Below are positions 1-6,504 of a stretch of DNA of 11,011 nucleotides, in pieces. The stretch is taken from positions 1 through 11,011 of the forward strand of contig JAAYAE010000242.1 in assembly GCA_012719555.1 (NCBI GenBank), read 5' to 3'. A program made the translations under genes and the position numbers. Every line of letters starts with the position of its first letter. The stretch's first letter is position 1. The stretch is from Acholeplasmataceae bacterium. GTDB lineage: Bacteria; Bacillota; Negativicutes; Acidaminococcales; Acidaminococcaceae. Below the pieces are notes generated by a model. The model was not told the origin of the DNA. It was given only the letters and a program-made list of their open reading frames with translations, and ran no database searches.

Positions 1-22
1 CCTTCGGGCAGACGTTTTTTTT
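1..22 (+). terminator. 3' half of a rho-independent terminator of an upstream gene (partial)
   Basis: The window starts inside a hairpin. Bases 1-2 (CC) close a TTCG tetraloop (3-6), followed by the 3' arm GGCAGACG (7-14) and eight T residues (15-22). The missing 5' arm is expected to read CGTCTG just before the window. A UUCG-capped GC-rich stem with a T tract is a classic intrinsic terminator, so the next genes begin a new transcription unit. Only half of the stem is visible, so the pairing is inferred. Confidence 0.7.
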
Positions 23-50
23 GCATTGATAGAGCGATAAATATTATAAA
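21..50 (+). promoter_or_regulatory. Candidate sigma-A promoter of the AmmeMemoRadiSam operon
   Basis: TTGCAT (21-26) can serve as -35 and TATAAA (45-50) as -10, with an 18-base spacer; TATTAT (42-47) is an alternative -10. The -35 overlaps the end of the T tract of the preceding terminator. The start of transcription would fall near base 57, about 55 bases before the first ATG. The match is reasonable but not perfect. Confidence 0.45.
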
Positions 51-63
51 GATAAAAAAGGAG

Positions 64-77
64 AACCTAGTTAGGTT
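64..77. repeat. 14-base inverted repeat in the leader of the MEMO-AMMECR1 gene
   Basis: AACCTA (64-69) and TAGGTT (72-77) are perfect reverse complements separated by GT. The palindrome lies just downstream of the predicted transcription start. A second small stem, GTTG (75-78) with CAAC (87-90), overlaps it. The position suits a repressor operator or a small leader hairpin, but nothing in the window identifies a binding protein. Confidence 0.4.
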
Positions 78-111
78 GTCGAAATTCAACTATATTTAAG
101 GAGATGATATT

Positions 112-1500
112 ATGTCTATTTTGGCTACGTTTATGGTTCCGCATCCACCACTTATTGTTGCTGAGATTGGTCATGGTGAGGAAAAGAAAATTGCAGCGAC
201 TATTGACTCTTATGAAAAAGTAGCAGAGAAAATAAAGCAACTCCGGCCTGAGACTATTATAGTGACCACACCACATAGTATTATGTACTCAGATTACTTT
301 CACATTTCGCCGGGAGTTAGTGCTAAAGGAGATTTTGCGCAATTTGGGGCAGGACAGGTGCAGTTTAATGTTTTTTATGATACTGGTTTTGTTGGAGAAC
401 TTTGTGCATTAGCTCAGAAAGAAAAATTAAGCGCAGGTATAGAGGGGGAGCGTGATGCTAAACTGGATCATGCGACCATGGTACCTTTATATTTTATTAA
501 TAAGGTTTACACAAACTATAAATTGGTGCGCATAGGTTTATCTGGTTTGCCACTGACTGATCACTATAAGCTTGGTCAATGTTTGCAGAAAACAGCGAAT
601 AAATTACAACGTTCGATTGTTATTATTGCTAGTGGGGATTTATCTCATCGTTTAAAAAAAGATGGTCCTTATGGTTTTAATCCTGCGGGTCCTAAATATG
701 ATGCAAGCATTATGGAAACCATGAGTGAAGGCAATTTTTTAGAACTTTTAGCATTTCCGCCCTCGTTATGTGAAGAGGCGGGAGAATGTGGTCATCGTTC
801 TTTTACAATTATGGCGGGAGCTTTGGACAAAATAGCTGTAAATTCTCAAAAACTTTCTTATGAGGGACCCTTTGGAGTAGGTTATGGTGTAGTTGAGTTT
901 ATTCCGCTTGGCGTAGATTTAGGACGCAATTTTTTGGAGCAATATCCTGAATATAGAGATAAACTTTTGGCAGAGAAGAAAAAGCAGGAAGATCCCTATG
1001 TGCGTTTAGCACGAGCTGCTTTAGAGCTTTATATAAAACAAGGAAAAACTATGACAATTCCTCAAGATGTGCCTACAGAAATGCTGAAAACACGTGCGGG
1101 AGCCTTTGTGTCCTTGAAGAAAGACGGGACATTGCGAGGGTGCATTGGGACTATAGGTCCTGTGCGTGATAGTTTGGCAAAGGAAATAATTTTTAATGCG
1201 ATTAGTGCAGGAACCCAAGATCCACGTTTTTTGGAGGTAAAACCTACAGAATTGCCTGCATTAGAATATAGTGTAGATGTGTTGGGACCATTGGAGTCTA
1301 TTTCTTCTCCTAACGAATTAGATGTTAAACGTTATGGAGTTATCGTGACTAAAGGTAGCCGCACCGGCCTACTTTTGCCAAATTTAGAAGGGATTACCAC
1401 TGTTGAGCAACAAATAGATATAGCAAGGCAAAAAGCTGGTATTCGGCAGGAAGAAACTGGGATTTCTTTGCAGCGTTTTGAAGTAATAAGACATAAGTGA
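112..1500 (+). CDS. AmmeMemoRadiSam fusion protein: MEMO/LigB-like domain (B) plus AMMECR1 domain (A)
   Basis: The 462-residue protein joins two of the three AmmeMemoRadiSam domains. Residues 1 to about 265 are MEMO-like, in the fold shared with LigB-type extradiol dioxygenases. H11 (PHPP), H55 (TPHS), H120, D176/H179 (GDLSH) and C226 (ECGH) line up with the human MEMO1 residues around its metal site (H49, H81, C244). A charged linker (about 280-293) leads into an AMMECR1 domain (about 294-462) with the signature LRGCIG at 341-346. There is no signal peptide or membrane segment, so it should be cytosolic. The start has a strong ribosome site, AAGGAGATG (98-106), five bases before the ATG. The radical SAM partner begins 10 bases downstream, and both are probably co-transcribed. 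The reaction is unknown; family placement is firm, metal binding is inferred from residue matches. Confidence 0.93.
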   Translation: MSILATFMVPHPPLIVAEIGHGEEKKIAATIDSYEKVAEKIKQLRPETIIVTTPHSIMYSDYFHISPGVSAKGDFAQFGAGQVQFNVFYDTGFVGELCALAQKEKLSAGIEGERDAKLDHATMVPLYFINKVYTNYKLVRIGLSGLPLTDHYKLGQCLQKTANKLQRSIVIIASGDLSHRLKKDGPYGFNPAGPKYDASIMETMSEGNFLELLAFPPSLCEEAGECGHRSFTIMAGALDKIAVNSQKLSYEGPFGVGYGVVEFIPLGVDLGRNFLEQYPEYRDKLLAEKKKQEDPYVRLARAALELYIKQGKTMTIPQDVPTEMLKTRAGAFVSLKKDGTLRGCIGTIGPVRDSLAKEIIFNAISAGTQDPRFLEVKPTELPALEYSVDVLGPLESISSPNELDVKRYGVIVTKGSRTGLLLPNLEGITTVEQQIDIARQKAGIRQEETGISLQRFEVIRHK

Positions 1501-1510
1501 GGTGGCTAAA

Positions 1511-2338
1511 ATGAGAGTTACCTGTCCTGTTTGTATGCATCATTGCCAATTAGAGCCAGACCAAGTAGGAATATGTCACGCCAGAAAAAACGAGCAAGGG
1601 AATATTGTTTCTATTAACTATGGCAAAATTACATCTTTGGCCTTAGATCCTATTGAAAAGAAACCTTTAGCAAGATTTTATCCTAAGAGTTTCATTTTGT
1701 CGGTAGGAAGTTTTGGCTGCAATTTACGTTGTCCCTTTTGTCAAAATTTTGGCATTTCTATGGCTGCAGAAAAAGAAGTTGGGACAAAATTTATTTCACC
1801 CAGTCATCTGACCGAGCAAGCAATAGAACTAATCCAAAATGGCAATATAGGGGTAGCGTTTACGTATAATGAACCTTTGGTTGGTTACGAATATGTACTT
1901 GATACTTCTAAATTATTGCATGAAGCCGGCCTCAAAAGCGTTGTAGTTACTAATGGGTCGGTGACTACGGCTATAGCAGAACTGGTTCTGCCACACATTG
2001 ATGCCCTGAATATTGATTTAAAGGGGTTCTCAGAAAAATATTACAAAAAACTTGGAGGCGATTTAGAAACTACTAAGAAATTTATAACGCTTGCTGCTTC
2101 CCAGTGTCATGTAGAACTTACTACTTTAATTGTACCGGGTGAAAACGATACTAGAGAAGAAATGGCGGCATTATCCGCTTGGGTGGCCAGAATAGATAAA
2201 GACATCCCCTTGCATGTAAGCCGTTTTTTCCCTAGGTACAATATGGTGAATGTAGACGCTACACCTGTATCAACAATATATGCATTAGCCTATGAGGCCA
2301 GAAAAAATTTGCAATATGTTTATACAGGGAATTGCTAA
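1511..2338 (+). CDS. amrS: AmmeMemoRadiSam system radical SAM enzyme
   Basis: This 275-residue cytosolic enzyme carries the radical SAM motif CxxxCxxC at C70, C74 and C77 (GCNLRCPFCQN), which should hold a [4Fe-4S] cluster that cleaves S-adenosylmethionine. Further family features are an N-terminal cysteine set (C5, C8, C12, C22) ending in GICHAR, the TYNEP segment and the NIDLKG strand. A GTG nine bases upstream (1502) is in frame, but ATG 1511 fits better because GAGGTGG (1499-1505) is then correctly spaced; that site overlaps the stop codon of the preceding gene, which suggests translational coupling. The protein ends at YVYTGNC. Longer family members carry an extra cysteine-containing tail after this point, and the DNA downstream does not encode one in any frame. 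Substrate and product are unknown; pairing with the MEMO-AMMECR1 fusion supports one shared pathway. Confidence 0.92.
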   Translation: MRVTCPVCMHHCQLEPDQVGICHARKNEQGNIVSINYGKITSLALDPIEKKPLARFYPKSFILSVGSFGCNLRCPFCQNFGISMAAEKEVGTKFISPSHLTEQAIELIQNGNIGVAFTYNEPLVGYEYVLDTSKLLHEAGLKSVVVTNGSVTTAIAELVLPHIDALNIDLKGFSEKYYKKLGGDLETTKKFITLAASQCHVELTTLIVPGENDTREEMAALSAWVARIDKDIPLHVSRFFPRYNMVNVDATPVSTIYALAYEARKNLQYVYTGNC

Positions 2339-2348
2339 AACAATAAGC

Positions 2349-2386
2349 TTGTTACCTATTTTAATTTAACCTTATAATGCTATAAT
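2349..2386 (+). promoter_or_regulatory. Candidate promoter of the 5'-nucleotidase/OsmC unit
   Basis: Two overlapping -10 choices are visible. TTGTTA (2349-2354) with an 18-base spacer leads to TATAAT (2373-2378). Immediately downstream, TGCTATAAT (2378-2386) is an extended -10 with a consensus hexamer at 2381-2386. Either would start transcription some 25-32 bases before the ATG at 2418. This separates the nucleotidase from the AmmeMemoRadiSam operon. Confidence 0.6.
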
Positions 2387-2417
2387 TAAAGCTGTACACA
2401 TGAATAAGGAGGCCCTT

Positions 2418-3926
2418 ATGAAAAAGCTAGTAAGTTTTGTTATGCTTTTGTTCTTTTTAGCAATAGGATCAGTTGCGCTTGCTGCACAACAAAATTTGCA
2501 GGCAATTTATATTATTACAGCCAACGATTTTCATGGACATTTGCGTGCTGATAATGATGCTCCGGGGGCGGCAAGATGGGCCGGAGTTATTGACCAATTA
2601 CGCAGGGAAAATCCAGCGGGGGCAGTTGTTTTAGGAGCGGGAGATATGCTTACCGGAACACTGGACGCTAATGAGTCTCATGGTATTTCTTCCGTAAAAA
2701 TAATGAACGCAGTGGGGTTTACTGCCGATGCTGTGGGCAATCATAAATTTGATGTGTCTAGGAAAGAAATTGGGCTAAATGCAAAGGCAGCAAATTTTCC
2801 TCTACTAAGTGCTAACATTATTGACGAACAAACCCATAAGGTTGCGCAGCCTTTTAAACCTTATATAATTGTTGAGCACGGCGGAATAAAATTAGGGATT
2901 ATCGGGTTAACCACTATAGAGACGGTTTCCAAAGCGACACAAAAGAATTTAATTGGGTTAATGGTTTTGCCCCCGGAAGCAGTAGCCCAAAAGTATATTG
3001 ATGAAGTTAGAAATAAGGGAGCTAAGGTAGTAATACTTTTAACTCATATCGGTAGTGCTCAAGACCATAATGGAGATATTATAGGCGAGATTACTGGGCT
3101 GTTGGATAAAGTCCATGGGGTTGACCTTGCTATTACTGGGCATACTCATTTGACTGTTGCCGGCAGTTATAAGCATATTCCGGTTTTACAGGCAGGTTGC
3201 TATGGGCAAGCGGTGGGTGAAGCAAAGATTCTTTATTCAAAAACATACGGCAAAGTTCAAAGGGTAAACGTAAAATACATAAAAGTTAAAGAAATGCCTG
3301 TCTATATTGACAAAGAAGTAGAAAAGATAGCAAACACTGTAACCAAAAGAATAGATGCCAAATATAATGAAGTATTGGCGGTTAATAAACGCAGACTCAA
3401 TAATGACTTATTGGGACAATCGGCAACAGGAGAATTCTTTTGTGATTTAATGCGTAAGGAAATGCAAACTGATATAGTGTTTTTTAATGGTGGTGGCGTA
3501 CGGGCAGAAGTGCCCAAGGGAAATGTTACCTATAGAACAATCAAAGATATTTTCCCTTTTCCTAATAAGATGGTCAAGTTGGCTATGACAGGTAAGGATA
3601 TACATGAAGTATTGGAACATGGTATTAGTAATACAGGGTTAAGGATGCTGCGCTTTTCCGGCTTAAAGGTACGAGCTGATATTACTAAACCTGAAGGACA
3701 GAGAATAGTTCTGGTAACTACCCTAGATGGCAAGCCCTTAGGCGATGAGGCCGTGTATTCAGTAGGTACAAATGATTTCTTAGCCTTAGGCGGAGATGGG
3801 TTCGTCACTTTCAAAAAGGGCAAAACCATAGCAGAGCTTAATAACACGGTAGAAATGTGCGCAGAGCTGTTAAAAAAGCAAAAAGAGATAGATTATATCG
3901 GTCCGGATGGCCGTTTGCAATATTAA
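2418..3926 (+). CDS. Secreted UshA-type 5'-nucleotidase / bifunctional metallophosphatase
   Basis: The predicted protein has 502 residues and probably hydrolyses nucleotide phosphates outside the cytoplasm. A signal peptide spans about residues 1-22 (MKK, hydrophobic core, then VALA before AQQ). The metallophosphatase domain shows the two-metal ligands D37 and H39 (NDFHGH), D76 (GAGDM), N108 and H109 (GNHKFD), H210 and H242/H244 (TGHTH). The C-terminal 5'-nucleotidase domain has NGGGVR at 357-362 and GGDG at 458-461. An in-frame ATG at 2400 is rejected because AAGGAGG (2406-2412) lies inside that extension, five bases before ATG 2418, and the shorter start gives a clean signal peptide. There is no LPxTG motif or surface-layer domain, so it is free or loosely bound. 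The usual glutamate of GNHE is lysine here (K110). Exact substrate cannot be read from sequence. Confidence 0.9.
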   Translation: MKKLVSFVMLLFFLAIGSVALAAQQNLQAIYIITANDFHGHLRADNDAPGAARWAGVIDQLRRENPAGAVVLGAGDMLTGTLDANESHGISSVKIMNAVGFTADAVGNHKFDVSRKEIGLNAKAANFPLLSANIIDEQTHKVAQPFKPYIIVEHGGIKLGIIGLTTIETVSKATQKNLIGLMVLPPEAVAQKYIDEVRNKGAKVVILLTHIGSAQDHNGDIIGEITGLLDKVHGVDLAITGHTHLTVAGSYKHIPVLQAGCYGQAVGEAKILYSKTYGKVQRVNVKYIKVKEMPVYIDKEVEKIANTVTKRIDAKYNEVLAVNKRRLNNDLLGQSATGEFFCDLMRKEMQTDIVFFNGGGVRAEVPKGNVTYRTIKDIFPFPNKMVKLAMTGKDIHEVLEHGISNTGLRMLRFSGLKVRADITKPEGQRIVLVTTLDGKPLGDEAVYSVGTNDFLALGGDGFVTFKKGKTIAELNNTVEMCAELLKKQKEIDYIGPDGRLQY

Positions 3927-3978
3927 CCTTAATTTTGCAAGGAATATTCACTAAACAACCTATAAGGAGGAAACAGAC

Positions 3979-4362
3979 ATGATTACAGTAAAAAGTAATG
4001 CAGAAAAGTATCAAATGGATATTACTAATGGGACAGCAACAGTTAAAGGTGATATTCCTGTGGCTAATGGTGGCGGTGGACAATATATGTCACCAACACA
4101 AATGTTAGCTAGTTCTCTAGGCATGTGCTTAAACGTTACAGTTAGATTTATTTTAGAAAAACGCAATATAGCATATAAAGAAATTACAACTAAGGTGGAT
4201 GTTGAAGATGTTGTAGGTGAGTCTACTACATTTAAATACAGTGTGGATATTGATGCTGTTATCAGTGATGAGGATAAAGCAAAATACATCAAAATGGCCT
4301 TTGCCGGTTGCCATGTGCACAAATTGTTAGAACAAAAATTAGTATTTAAGCCTATGGAATAA
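3979..4362 (+). CDS. OsmC family protein (OsmC/Ohr-like thiol peroxidase fold)
   Basis: This 127-residue cytosolic protein has the OsmC fold and the two family cysteines, C50 (SSLGMCLNVTV, in the long central helix) and C111 (AGCHVHK). In characterised OsmC and Ohr proteins the pair reduces organic or fatty-acid hydroperoxides. The segment SPTQMLASSLGMC is typical of the family. Length is close to that of small OsmC/YhfA-like members. The start has a strong site, TAAGGAGGAAA (3962-3972), before ATG 3979. It follows the nucleotidase by 52 bases without a convincing terminator or promoter, so it is probably the second gene of that transcript. The activity of this subgroup is inferred only from the family. 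Confidence 0.88.
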   Translation: MITVKSNAEKYQMDITNGTATVKGDIPVANGGGGQYMSPTQMLASSLGMCLNVTVRFILEKRNIAYKEITTKVDVEDVVGESTTFKYSVDIDAVISDEDKAKYIKMAFAGCHVHKLLEQKLVFKPME

Positions 4363-4385
4363 AAACTATATGTATGAAAAATATA

Positions 4386-4429
4386 ACCAAGGACACTGTC
4401 AAGCTTTTTTACTTGACAGTGTCCTTGGT
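4386..4429. repeat. 18-bp perfect inverted repeat between OsmC gene and ylxM (terminator-like hairpin)
   Basis: The arms at 4386-4403 and 4412-4429 are perfect reverse complements (left arm ACCAAGGACACTGTCAAG) with an eight-base loop, CTTTTTTA. It begins 23 bases after the OsmC stop codon. A stem this long should stop or pause polymerase, yet on the plus strand only a weak AT-rich stretch follows, not a T tract; on the minus strand the exit side is somewhat T-rich. It may end the OsmC transcript or mark its 3' end by processing. Its right arm also contains the -35 box of the next promoter. Confidence 0.8.
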
Positions 4430-4441
4430 ATATTGTATAAT
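4413..4441 (+). promoter_or_regulatory. Consensus sigma-A promoter of the ylxM-ffh-rpsP operon
   Basis: TTGACA (4413-4418) and TATAAT (4436-4441) are both exact consensus hexamers with the ideal 17-base spacer. The -35 lies in the right arm of the 18-bp inverted repeat, and the left arm holds a mirror TTGACA on the minus strand without a matching -10. Transcription should start near base 4448, only about nine bases before the ylxM ATG. A promoter of this quality fits high expression of Ffh and S16. Confidence 0.85.
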
Positions 4442-4456
4442 CACTCAGGTGATAAT

Positions 4457-4825
4457 ATGTCAGCAGATAACGATTTTGAACAACGCATAAATTTTGGCAG
4501 GTTGTATGACTTTTACGGTGGCCTTTTAACAGAGCGCCAAAAAAAAGTTATGGAGCAGTACTTTTATAATGACTTGTCTTTAGGCGAAATTGCTGAAGAA
4601 AATGGTGTCACACGTCAAGCTATTCACGATTTGTTAAAAAGAGTAGAACAGATTTTGGAACGTTATGAAGCACGCTTGGGTTTATTAGCTCGTAACGACA
4701 AAGATAAAGAGGCTCTAGGTCGTGCACAAGAACTGCTAACCTTGTATATTGCGGAAGGAAACACCGATAGGCGCTTAGTAAAGGCACCACAAATTATCAT
4801 AGATTTAAGTACCGAAGGTAGGTAG
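4457..4825 (+). CDS. ylxM: YlxM family helix-turn-helix protein (SRP-associated)
   Basis: The 122-residue protein matches the YlxM/p13 family, encoded directly before ffh in many Bacillota and linked to the signal recognition particle. Residues 16-28 (LYDFYGGLLTERQ) are the family signature. Residues 40-59 form a sigma-region-4-like helix-turn-helix (LSLGEIAEENGVTRQAIHDL). The remainder is helical and charged. The frame is open back to an ATG at 4370, but that start lacks a ribosome site, would translate the inverted repeat, and lies upstream of the promoter; AGGTGA (4447-4452) precedes ATG 4457. The ffh start follows the stop by four bases. Whether it binds DNA or SRP RNA cannot be told from sequence. 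Confidence 0.92.
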   Translation: MSADNDFEQRINFGRLYDFYGGLLTERQKKVMEQYFYNDLSLGEIAEENGVTRQAIHDLLKRVEQILERYEARLGLLARNDKDKEALGRAQELLTLYIAEGNTDRRLVKAPQIIIDLSTEGR

Positions 4826-4829
4826 ACTA

Positions 4830-6176
4830 ATGGTTTTTGAAGGTTTATCAGATAAATTACAAGCAGCTATAAAAAAAATACGTGGCAACAAAGTTGTTAC
4901 CGATGAAGATCTTAAAGCAACACTTCGCGAAGTTCGTATGGGGCTATTAGAAGCGGATGTTAATTTCAAGGTAGTCAAAGACTTTGTAGCAAAAATAAAA
5001 GAACGTGCGCAAGGCATAGAAGTACAAGAAGGACTAAGTGCAGGACAGCAAGTTGTTAAAGTTGTGCACGACGAACTTATTGAACTTTTAGGTGGCAGCC
5101 AAAGTAAGTTGGTTGTTTCTTCAAAAGCACCAACTATTATAATGTTGGTTGGTCTTCAAGGAGCAGGTAAAACTACCACAGCAGGCAAGCTGGCTAGTCA
5201 TTTGCGCAAGAATGGCAAAAAACCACTTCTAGTAGCAGGTGATATTTACCGCCCGGCAGCTATAGATCAGTTGGAAATTTTGGGCAAACAATTAGATATT
5301 CCGGTTTTTAGTTTAGGGCAAAATGTTTCTCCTGTAGAGATCGCAAAAAAAGCTATAGATAGAGCTAACTCAGTATTATGTGATACGGTTATTATTGATA
5401 CAGCAGGTCGTTTGCATATAGATGAAAGCTTAATGGCTGAGTTAAAGAATATAAAAGGTGCTGTTGAACCCCACGAAATATTATTAGTGGTTGACGCTAT
5501 GACAGGTCAGGATGCGGTTACAGTGGCTGATAGTTTTAATCAAGCCTTAGGTATTACAGGCCTTATTGTTACTAAGTTAGATGGTGACGCACGTGGTGGT
5601 GCAGTGCTTTCTGTAAAGGAAGTTACCGGCTGCCCGGTAAAATTTGTAGGTATGGGCGAAAAGCTTGATGCTTTAGAGCCTTTTTATCCTGATAGAATGG
5701 CTTCGCGTATTTTGGGTATGGGTGATGTGCTTTCTCTTATTGAAAAGGCACAGTCTGTTATTAGCGCTGATGATGCAGCTAAGATGGCTGAAACCATGCG
5801 TAAAAATGAATTCACTTTGGAAATGTTCTTACAGCAAATGCAGCAAATAAAAAAATTGGGTTCTTTGCAATCAATATTGGGCATGCTTCCGGGCATGGGT
5901 AATATTAGCAAAAAGCTTGAAGGTGCGGAACTAGATGGCAAAGAAGTAGGCAGAATAGAAGCTATCATTCGCTCTATGACCTTAAAAGAACGACGGAACC
6001 CTAACATAATAAATGGCAGCCGTCGCCGCAGAATAGCATTAGGTTCAGGCATGCGGGTGCAAGATGTTAATAAGTTACTCAAAAACTTTGAAGATAGTAA
6101 AAAAATGATGAAAAAAATGCAAGGCATGAACAAATTCGCAAAAAAAGGCAGCTTTAAACTTCCTTTTATGCAATAA
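4830..6176 (+). CDS. ffh: Signal recognition particle GTPase Ffh (SRP54)
   Basis: The 448-residue protein is a full-length Ffh. It binds 4.5S/scRNA and the signal sequences of nascent membrane proteins, and docks with FtsY at the membrane. The N domain is about residues 1-90. The G domain shows the P-loop GLQGAGKTT (108-116), DTAGR (190-194) and TKLDGD (248-253). The C-terminal M domain is rich in methionine and contains the SRP RNA-binding helix-turn-helix (SRRRRIALGSG) and a basic tail with MMKKMQGM. The ribosome site is modest (AGGTAGG, 4816-4822) and overlaps the end of ylxM, which suggests coupled translation. Confidence 0.98.
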   Translation: MVFEGLSDKLQAAIKKIRGNKVVTDEDLKATLREVRMGLLEADVNFKVVKDFVAKIKERAQGIEVQEGLSAGQQVVKVVHDELIELLGGSQSKLVVSSKAPTIIMLVGLQGAGKTTTAGKLASHLRKNGKKPLLVAGDIYRPAAIDQLEILGKQLDIPVFSLGQNVSPVEIAKKAIDRANSVLCDTVIIDTAGRLHIDESLMAELKNIKGAVEPHEILLVVDAMTGQDAVTVADSFNQALGITGLIVTKLDGDARGGAVLSVKEVTGCPVKFVGMGEKLDALEPFYPDRMASRILGMGDVLSLIEKAQSVISADDAAKMAETMRKNEFTLEMFLQQMQQIKKLGSLQSILGMLPGMGNISKKLEGAELDGKEVGRIEAIIRSMTLKERRNPNIINGSRRRRIALGSGMRVQDVNKLLKNFEDSKKMMKKMQGMNKFAKKGSFKLPFMQ

Positions 6177-6216
6177 ATTAGATTTTGTATATTACTTTAA
6201 GGAGGTGAAAATTTAA

Positions 6217-6489
6217 ATGGCAGTTAAAATTCGTCTAAAACGTATGGGTGCTAAAAAGACTCCTTTTTATCGTATTGTCGTAGCTGATAGCCGTGCTCCT
6301 CGTGACGGTCGCTTCATTGAAACCGTTGGTTCTTATGATTCCACAGTTCAACCGGCAGTTGTAAAAATTGATGAAGAAAAAGCTTTAGCATGGATGTCAA
6401 AAGGTGCACAACCTACTGATACAGTTAGATCTTTGTTTAGCAAGAATGGCTTGATGGCTAAGTTAGCAGCAGCTAAAGAAGCAAAGTAA
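6217..6489 (+). CDS. rpsP: 30S ribosomal protein bS16
   Basis: The 90-residue basic protein matches bS16, which binds 16S rRNA early in small-subunit assembly. The N-terminus MAVKIRLKRMGAKKTPFYRIVVADSRAPRDG (given here by its key segments KIRLKRMG and PFYRIVVADSR) is diagnostic, as is the following GRFIETVG. It has one of the strongest ribosome sites in the window, AAGGAGGTG (6199-6207), nine bases before the ATG, as expected for an abundant protein. It lies 40 bases after ffh with no terminator or promoter seen, so it belongs to the same operon. Confidence 0.98.
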   Translation: MAVKIRLKRMGAKKTPFYRIVVADSRAPRDGRFIETVGSYDSTVQPAVVKIDEEKALAWMSKGAQPTDTVRSLFSKNGLMAKLAAAKEAK

Positions 6490-6504
6490 GGGAGGCTCTT
6501 TACA

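Noticed and set aside
1502..1510. GTG start for amrS nine bases upstream of ATG 1511
   Set aside because: The GTG is part of the GAGGTGG ribosome site that is correctly spaced for ATG 1511, and no site precedes the GTG at a usable distance.
2339..2353. AACAA-TAAGC-TTGTT stem after amrS as a terminator
   Set aside because: The five-pair stem is mostly A-T and the following bases (ACCTATTTTAA) are not a T tract; the region is better explained as part of the next promoter.
3530..3847. Minus-strand open frames of 60-184 codons opposite the nucleotidase, ffh, trmD and rbgA genes
   Set aside because: They are antisense to well-supported conserved genes, have no ribosome sites and their translations resemble no family I know.
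3927..3978. CCTT...AAGG stem in the gap between the nucleotidase and OsmC genes as a terminator
   Set aside because: Four base pairs with an eight-base loop and no T tract are too weak; the two genes more likely share a transcript.
4374..4402. Divergent minus-strand promoter using the mirror TTGACA in the left arm of the repeat
   Set aside because: At 16-18 bases from the minus-strand TTGACA there is no sequence resembling TATAAT, and no minus-strand gene lies to the left.
4370..4456. 29-residue N-terminal extension of YlxM in the open frame from ATG 4370
   Set aside because: It would be encoded by the inverted repeat and promoter, has no ribosome site, and the known family starts near ATG 4457.
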